Source: Deltaproteobacteria bacterium (GTDB lineage: Bacteria; Desulfobacterota; GWC2-55-46; DRQE01). Taken from it: a stretch of 11,784 nt of DNA. Below, in pieces: positions 7,175-11,784 of the stretch. The notes below the pieces were generated by a model that worked only from the letters and a program-made list of their open reading frames with translations, ran no database searches and was not told the DNA's origin. The stretch covers positions 1 to 11,784 of the forward strand of contig DAOVKH010000029.1 in NCBI GenBank assembly GCA_030631875.1, given 5' to 3'. The translations under genes and the position numbers were made by a program. The stretch's first letter is position 1, and each line of letters begins with the position of its first letter.

Positions 7175-7915
7175 ATGATAACGAGTAATACAAAGAATAT
7201 ACTACTGGCCGACGATTCGGTATTCTTTCGTGTAAAGCTTAGTGATATACTCAGCGAGGCCGGCCATAGGGCTCACTTTGCCTCTGACGGCGAAGAGGTC
7301 ATAAACTATATAAAGAGAAGCCGCGATAAGATAGACCTTCTCATCCTCGACCTCCAGATGCCCAGAGCCGACGGCTTCGACGTACTTGAGTGGTTAAAGC
7401 AAGACGGTAATAAAGACGATATGCCGGTCTTGGTCATAACCGGTGCCTATGAGCCTGAAGAGGTTGCCCTTAAGTTAAAGAAGTACGGCGTAAGCGGGCT
7501 TATGACAAAGGGGTTTTCGGCAGAGCAGGCTCTCTACAATATAAACAAGATTCTCTTTGCCGATGAAGCCGTGAGCCTTGATGACCGCGCCCCCATCTCC
7601 ATACCGGTGGACTTTGATATGAACGGTCTTCTACATACCGGCTTTACCCTCAACATCAGCCACACCGGATTATTCCTCCATACCATAAAAGAGATTAAGG
7701 CAGGCTCAAAGCTTAAGATCAGGTTTTCTTTGCCTGAGATAGACCGTGTATTCAGCCTTAAGGGCACCGTCATATGGACGACCCCTCAGGGAAAGTCCGG
7801 CGGTTACTTCGAAGGTGCCGGTATTACATTCACCTCGACGACCAAAGAAGAAGAAGGTCTATTGAAGGATTACGTCAAGAGTTCATTGGAGTCGCTAAAG
7901 AATAACTCCTTTTGA
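7175..7915 (+). CDS. Response regulator with receiver and atypical PilZ output domain (copy 1)
   Basis: A 246-residue cytoplasmic protein with two domains. The receiver domain (about 7-128) has the acidic pair Asp13-Asp14, phospho-acceptor Asp59 (LLILDLQMP), Thr89 (LVITG) and Lys112 (MTKG), so phosphorylation looks intact. The C-terminal domain (about 135-240) fits PilZ: DDRAPISIPVDF, then NISHTGLFL (160-168, matching the N-x-S-x-x-G motif), FSLPE, GTVIW and GAGITF. The canonical arginine motif RxxxR reads RAPIS (138-142), so the second arginine is missing. This resembles the atypical PilZ proteins known in Myxococcus. There is no DNA-binding or membrane segment, so output is probably through protein contact, possibly in motility. 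The start is supported by GAGGGG (7164-7169) five bases upstream and by near identity of the first 21 residues with copy 2. No histidine kinase is nearby. Confidence 0.88.
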   Translation: MITSNTKNILLADDSVFFRVKLSDILSEAGHRAHFASDGEEVINYIKRSRDKIDLLILDLQMPRADGFDVLEWLKQDGNKDDMPVLVITGAYEPEEVALKLKKYGVSGLMTKGFSAEQALYNINKILFADEAVSLDDRAPISIPVDFDMNGLLHTGFTLNISHTGLFLHTIKEIKAGSKLKIRFSLPEIDRVFSLKGTVIWTTPQGKSGGYFEGAGITFTSTTKEEEGLLKDYVKSSLESLKNNSF

Positions 7916-7986
7916 GAGTCCTTAAAGCCTCCCTCGCAGCTCCAAACCAAGTAGGATCATTATTTAAACCCCTCTCACATTTATCG

Positions 7987-8015
7987 TTGATACTTGCCTA
8001 ACTTATTGTTATACT
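7987..8015 (+). promoter_or_regulatory. Strong predicted promoter of the second REC-PilZ gene
   Basis: TTGATA (7987-7992), an exact 17-base spacer and TATACT (8010-8015), with an extended TG at 8007-8008, match the sigma70 consensus well. The predicted start is near 8022, giving a leader of about 34 bases. The rest of the 140-base gap after copy 1 (7916-7986) shows no gene and no convincing terminator. Confidence 0.7.
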
Positions 8016-8055
8016 TGGATAAAGTTTCAAGTTGTAACTCCAAAGGACTTTATCT

Positions 8056-8817
8056 GTGATAACGACAAATACCAAAAAGATATTGCTTGCCGACGACTCG
8101 GTCTTCTTCAGGACAAAGATGAGGGATGTACTCGTCGACGCAGGGCATCTCGTAACGCTCGTCGAGGACGGCCAAAAGGTCGTAGAGAAGATTACCGAAG
8201 AGGGGGCTGAAGCCTTTGATCTAATGATACTCGATCTTGAGATGCCGGAGCTTGACGGCTTTGGTGTTGTGGAGTGGATGAGCGAGAATGACCATATTGG
8301 TAGATTCCCTATACTTATAGCAACGGGCGTTTATAAAGAGAGCGAGGCCATGACACGCCTTAAAGGGCACGGTGTTAATCGCTTTATAACGAAGGAAGCC
8401 CCGCCCGAAGAGATAGTCTTTATTGTAAATAAGATTCTATTTCCGACCGAGACATTTGAACGTGTAGACGACCGCACCCCAATCGAGATAGCCACAACCT
8501 TTACCTTAGATGGTGAGTTGAAGGGTGGGGTTATACTCAATATGAGTGTGTCCGGGTTATTCTTGAAGACTACCGCTAAGCTTCCGGAGGGCATGATAAT
8601 AGAGTTTGATTTTTCTCTGCCCGACGTTGAAAAGAAGGTGGAGATAGTCGGCGTAGTTAAGCGTGTGACCAAAGAGAGTGCTAAGGATAATCGTTTCGGC
8701 GGTGTGGGCATACAATTTACAAAGCTGTCGCCTATGGATAAGAGAGCCGTAGAGGTATTCGTTGCCTCGAGGCTTAAGGATATACGCCGTCCGAAGGCCA
8801 GCGACAGGAAGTACTAA
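8056..8817 (+). CDS. Response regulator with receiver and atypical PilZ output domain (copy 2)
   Basis: A 253-residue paralogue of the upstream gene with the same architecture. The receiver domain (about 7-129) has Asp13-Asp14, phospho-acceptor Asp60 (LMILDLEMP), Thr90 and Lys113 (ITKE). The PilZ-like domain (about 138-242) starts DDRTPIEIATTF and contains NMSVSGLFL (162-170), FSLPD and GGVGIQF. As in copy 1, the second arginine of RxxxR is absent (RTPIE, 140-144). Start choice: GTG at 8056, preceded by AAAGGA (8042-8047) eight bases upstream. It aligns exactly with the copy 1 start, with 18 of the first 21 residues identical, while the rest is clearly more diverged. It has its own promoter, so the two regulators can be expressed separately. 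Its TAA overlaps the TAG of convergent lspA. The partner kinase and output target are unknown. Confidence 0.88.
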   Translation: MITTNTKKILLADDSVFFRTKMRDVLVDAGHLVTLVEDGQKVVEKITEEGAEAFDLMILDLEMPELDGFGVVEWMSENDHIGRFPILIATGVYKESEAMTRLKGHGVNRFITKEAPPEEIVFIVNKILFPTETFERVDDRTPIEIATTFTLDGELKGGVILNMSVSGLFLKTTAKLPEGMIIEFDFSLPDVEKKVEIVGVVKRVTKESAKDNRFGGVGIQFTKLSPMDKRAVEVFVASRLKDIRRPKASDRKY

Positions 8818-9332
8818 TCGGTTTTGTTAGTGCCCTTCCTTGAAATATCACTTCTATATATTGATATGAGCGCTATTACAACACCTACCGTTATCGCCGA
8901 GTCGGCGACGTTGAAGGCCGGCCAGTGGCGACCCATCACGTAAAAATCCAGAAAGTCCACGACGTTTCCAAACCTTATGCGATCTATCAAATTCCCCGCG
9001 GCTCCGCCTGCTATAAGGTAGAGTGCGAAGTTCATTATGCGGTCTGTGGAACTTCTAAGGAGGAAGATTATAACAACGATGGCAATGACCGATACGCCGA
9101 CCAAGAAGACTATGCGCAGGTTACCGCCCGAAGCGAATAATCCAAAGGCCGCACCGGGGTTTCTGTAACTTACGATATTAAAGAAGCCGCCGATTATTTC
9201 TATTACTTCACCTGGGTATAGACGACTCAGGATCATGGCCTTTGTCACCTGATCTAATGTGCCTATGATGGCTATGGCCAGAAGCAACGGCCACGGACGC
9301 CTTAGCTCAAAGCCTCTACGCATCTTTTGCAT
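8814..9332 (-). CDS. lspA: Lipoprotein signal peptidase (signal peptidase II)
   Basis: LspA is an inner-membrane aspartyl protease that removes signal peptides from diacylglyceryl-modified prolipoproteins. The 172-residue length is typical. Four membrane segments are visible (about 14-28, 68-92, 99-117, 144-160). Conserved blocks are DQVTK (27-31), YRNPGAAFG (56-64), AGGAAGNLIDR (108-118), VVDFLDFY (124-131) and WPAFNVADSAI (137-147). Asp126 and Asp144 are the expected catalytic pair. The ATG at 9332 is preferred: AAGGAG (minus strand, 9349-9344) sits 11 bases before it, while the alternative ATG at 9323 would be 20 bases away. The start overlaps the end of ileS by 31 bases, the conserved ileS-lspA arrangement, so both are probably one operon. 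It presumably matures the lipoprotein encoded at 1747. Confidence 0.97.
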   Translation of the reverse strand: MQKMRRGFELRRPWPLLLAIAIIGTLDQVTKAMILSRLYPGEVIEIIGGFFNIVSYRNPGAAFGLFASGGNLRIVFLVGVSVIAIVVIIFLLRSSTDRIMNFALYLIAGGAAGNLIDRIRFGNVVDFLDFYVMGRHWPAFNVADSAITVGVVIALISIYRSDISRKGTNKTD

Positions 9333-11784
9333 ACGGTCGGGTGCTCCTTATCTTCTCCAACGCTTTTGCTTATGTGCCAACACCTCTCGCACTTAGCGGC
9401 ATTGGCCTTTGTTACGACGACACTTAGCCCTTCGAGTTCTTCGCTCACAAAGACGTCACCTTCATTTAATGTATCGACCATAGTGACCTCTGATACTATC
9501 AGTATTTCTTTTAAGGTAGAGGTCTCTTCTTCGATGAGCTTCTTCGAGTCTCCCGTAAAGGTGAACTCTACTTTTGCGTCCAGCGAGTGCCCTATGCGCT
9601 TATCGCGCCTTGCGCCTTCGATGGCCTTTGATAGCTCACTCTTTACTGATAATATGGTCTCCCACTTTTCTGCGAGCTTTGCGTCTTGCCACTCTTTGTG
9701 AATCTTAGGGAATTCCGATAGGTGTACGCTCTCTGCTTTATTAGCGGAGGGCATGAACTGCCATGCCTCGTCGGTAGTAAAGACGAGTATCGGAGCAAGT
9801 AATCTTAAGAGTGTATCTAATATATGGTGTATTGTCGTCTGTGCCGCGCGTCGGACCTTTGAGTTGGGCTTTGCCGTGTAGAGGCAATCCTTTAGAATGT
9901 CCAAGTAAAAGGCACTGAGATCGACGGCGCAGAAGTTATGGACGCTGTGGTATATGGCGTGAAACTCAAAGTCGTCGTATGCCTTTTCGACCTTATTCGT
10001 CAAGAGTGAAAGTCTGTGGAGTGTTAGCCTGTCGAGTTCGGTCAGTTCCGAGTAGTCAACACTATCGGTATCAGGGTTAAAGTCCGAGATGTTGCCGAGT
10101 ATGAAACGTATGGTATTGCGTATGCGGCGATAGGCCTCTGAGATACGTTTGATTATTTCATCTGATATGCGCATCTCGTCGCGGTAATCTTCGCTCGCCA
10201 CCCATAGGCGAAGAACCTCTACACCGTACTTTTCTATTATAAGGTTCGGCGCTATGACATTGCCGAGCGATTTACTCATCTTTCTGCCCTTGCCGTCTAC
10301 GACAAAGCCGTGCGTTAGGACACTCTTAAATGGAGCTGTGTCGCGCGTGCCGACCGACGTTAGAAGGGCGGATTGAAACCACCCTCGGTGCTGGTCGCTT
10401 CCCTCTAAGTATAGCTCTGCTTTGTCGTTTAGATAGTCGCGCTCTTCAAGGACGGCGGCGAAGCTTACGCCAGAGTCGAACCATACGTCCAAGATATCCT
10501 CTTCTTTTGTAAGGTCGTCTTTGCCGCACCGCGGGCATTTAATGCCCTTTGGCAAGAGCTCGGATAATTCTTCTGTAAACCATATATCGGCACCGTCTTC
10601 TTTAAAGCGTTTGACGAGGTGCGCTATGAGTGATTCGTCGAGAAAGCTCTCTTCACAGGGCGTACACTTGAGTGCTGGAATAGGCACACCCCAGGCGCGT
10701 TGTCGTGAAAGACACCAATCAGGACGTCCCGAGACCATGGAGGTGATGCGCCCTTTACCCCAATCGGGTATCCAGTTAACATTATCTATTACTTCAAGGG
10801 CCTTCTTTCTCAAATGCCCCACTTCCATGGAGATGAACCACTGCGCCGTTGCCCTGAATATCACAGGCCTCTTACAGCGCCAGCAGTGCGGGTATGAGTG
10901 CGTTAAGTCGCTCTCGCCAAGGAGCGAGTCTCTCTCTCTCAGCAGTTCTATTATCGAGGAGTTTGCCTTGAAGACGAATTGCCCTTCGCACTCAGGGAAG
11001 TCTTTTGTGAACTTGCCGAAGTCGTTGACAGGTGCGTAGACCTCTAAGCCGTGTTTTTTACCGAGTATGTAATCGTCGTGGCCGTGGCCCGGAGCGATGT
11101 GTACGCAACCCGTTCCTGCCTCGGTCGTTACGAAATCTCCGAGTAGGACCGGGACTCTTCTATCTATAAAGGGATGAGCAAGCTCTATGCCTTCAAGTTC
11201 GCTACCCAGATAGGTCTTGGCATCTATCTCATAATCACTTTCGCTAAAATTAAAACTCTCCATGCAGTTAGCGAGGAGTTCTTTATTTATGATAAGTTCT
11301 CCTGCAGGCGTACTTACCTTGCAGTAGGTGAGTCTCGGATTTACGGCGACTGCCATATTCGCGGGAAGCGTCCAAGGGGTCGTCGTCCATATTACGAAGA
11401 ACGTTCCCTTATCTGAACCGACCTCAAGGTTCTTCTTTGCGTCTACGACCTTGAACTTTGCGAATACCGTCGGAGATGTCTTATCGGCGTGCTCGACCTC
11501 TGCCTCGGCCAGAGCCGTTCTGCATGAAGCACACCAGTGGATGGGTTTCTTATCTCTATAGATAAGCCCCTTTTCCTGAAACCTTCCAAGCTCGCGCATG
11601 ATGGCGGATTGGTACGAGTAGTTCATCGTCAGGTAAGGCTCATCCCATCGGCCGAATATGCCTAAGCGTTTGAATTCTTCACGCTGAATATCTACATACT
11701 TTTTGGCGTACGTACGGCACTTCTCGCGCACCTCGCCCTTTGTGGCCGTTAGTTTGTCTTTACCGAGTTCCTTCTCTACCTGTA
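9302..11784 (-). CDS. ileS: Isoleucyl-tRNA synthetase (5' end outside window)
   Basis: A class I aminoacyl-tRNA synthetase that charges tRNA-Ile. The frame is open to the window edge, and reading 17 codons upstream of 11731 keeps family-like sequence (VEKELG, then REKCRTYA). So the GTG at 11731 is not the start, and the true N-terminus with the HIGH motif lies beyond 11784. The visible 826 residues include the CP1 editing domain (TTPWTLPANMAVAVNP and GTGCVHIAPGHGHDDY), the SRQRAWGVPIP block, a CPRC-type zinc knuckle, the DVWFDSG motif, the KMSKS loop (10268-10282), the anticodon-binding helical domain and a C-terminal zinc ribbon with CERC (9380-9391) and CKRC (9320-9331). The presence of this ribbon indicates the usual bacterial form. 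It is followed by overlapping lspA. No defect is seen. Confidence 0.97.
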   Translation of the reverse strand, partial: QVEKELGKDKLTATKGEVREKCRTYAKKYVDIQREEFKRLGIFGRWDEPYLTMNYSYQSAIMRELGRFQEKGLIYRDKKPIHWCASCRTALAEAEVEHADKTSPTVFAKFKVVDAKKNLEVGSDKGTFFVIWTTTPWTLPANMAVAVNPRLTYCKVSTPAGELIINKELLANCMESFNFSESDYEIDAKTYLGSELEGIELAHPFIDRRVPVLLGDFVTTEAGTGCVHIAPGHGHDDYILGKKHGLEVYAPVNDFGKFTKDFPECEGQFVFKANSSIIELLRERDSLLGESDLTHSYPHCWRCKRPVIFRATAQWFISMEVGHLRKKALEVIDNVNWIPDWGKGRITSMVSGRPDWCLSRQRAWGVPIPALKCTPCEESFLDESLIAHLVKRFKEDGADIWFTEELSELLPKGIKCPRCGKDDLTKEEDILDVWFDSGVSFAAVLEERDYLNDKAELYLEGSDQHRGWFQSALLTSVGTRDTAPFKSVLTHGFVVDGKGRKMSKSLGNVIAPNLIIEKYGVEVLRLWVASEDYRDEMRISDEIIKRISEAYRRIRNTIRFILGNISDFNPDTDSVDYSELTELDRLTLHRLSLLTNKVEKAYDDFEFHAIYHSVHNFCAVDLSAFYLDILKDCLYTAKPNSKVRRAAQTTIHHILDTLLRLLAPILVFTTDEAWQFMPSANKAESVHLSEFPKIHKEWQDAKLAEKWETILSVKSELSKAIEGARRDKRIGHSLDAKVEFTFTGDSKKLIEEETSTLKEILIVSEVTMVDTLNEGDVFVSEELEGLSVVVTKANAAKCERCWHISKSVGEDKEHPTVCKRCVEALS

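Noticed and set aside
8813..8831. ACTAA/TTAGT inverted repeat at the convergent junction as a bidirectional terminator
   Set aside because: The stem has only five mostly A-T pairs around a 9-base loop, too weak to terminate.
10521..11039. 172-codon open frame on the plus strand opposite ileS
   Set aside because: It lies wholly antisense to well-conserved ileS domains, and its translation has no recognisable motif or ribosome binding site; it is a shadow frame.
11729..11731. GTG at 11731 as the ileS start
   Set aside because: Family-like residues continue upstream to the window edge and the HIGH-motif catalytic region would be missing, so the gene is cut by the window edge.

Overview
This 11.8 kb window looks like ordinary, gene-dense chromosome from a Gram-negative bacterium. 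It has an LspA lipoprotein signal peptidase, a lipoprotein, a periplasmic LysM protein and a type II secretion/type IV pilus ATPase. The LysM-dprA-topA order and the REC-PilZ proteins recall Desulfobacterota (former Deltaproteobacteria such as Geobacter and relatives) or nearby phyla. That placement rests on recalled gene order and style, not on a search. Base composition is moderate, and isoleucine is written mostly with AUA, which is unusual for such lineages. I see no rRNA, tRNA, insertion sequence, phage gene, CRISPR array or attachment site.

Layout: 1-1623 (+) holds the C-terminal part of a GspE/PilB-type secretion ATPase, coupled by an ATGA overlap to the ribosome-assembly GTPase EngB (YsxC). 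A promoter at 1628-1657 then drives a TPR lipoprotein (CpoB/YbgF-like) and a LysM protein (1747-3694). A strong hairpin terminator at 3725-3764 separates these from dprA (3787-4923) and topA (4958-7093), which probably form a DNA-processing/topology operon. From 7117 to 8817 lie two paralogous response regulators, each a receiver domain followed by an atypical PilZ domain and each with its own extended -10 promoter. On the minus strand, 8814-11784 is an ileS-lspA operon with the 5' end of ileS off the window. lspA runs tail-to-tail into the second regulator with a 4-base overlap.

The genes fall into envelope functions (secretion ATPase, TPR lipoprotein, LysM protein, LspA, which would mature the lipoprotein), information processing (EngB, DprA, TopA, IleS) and signalling (the REC-PilZ pair). 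The least conventional part is the tandem REC-PilZ pair. Both copies have an intact phospho-acceptor pocket but lack the second arginine of the canonical c-di-GMP-binding RxxxR motif. I find no convincing evidence of a wholly new system here.
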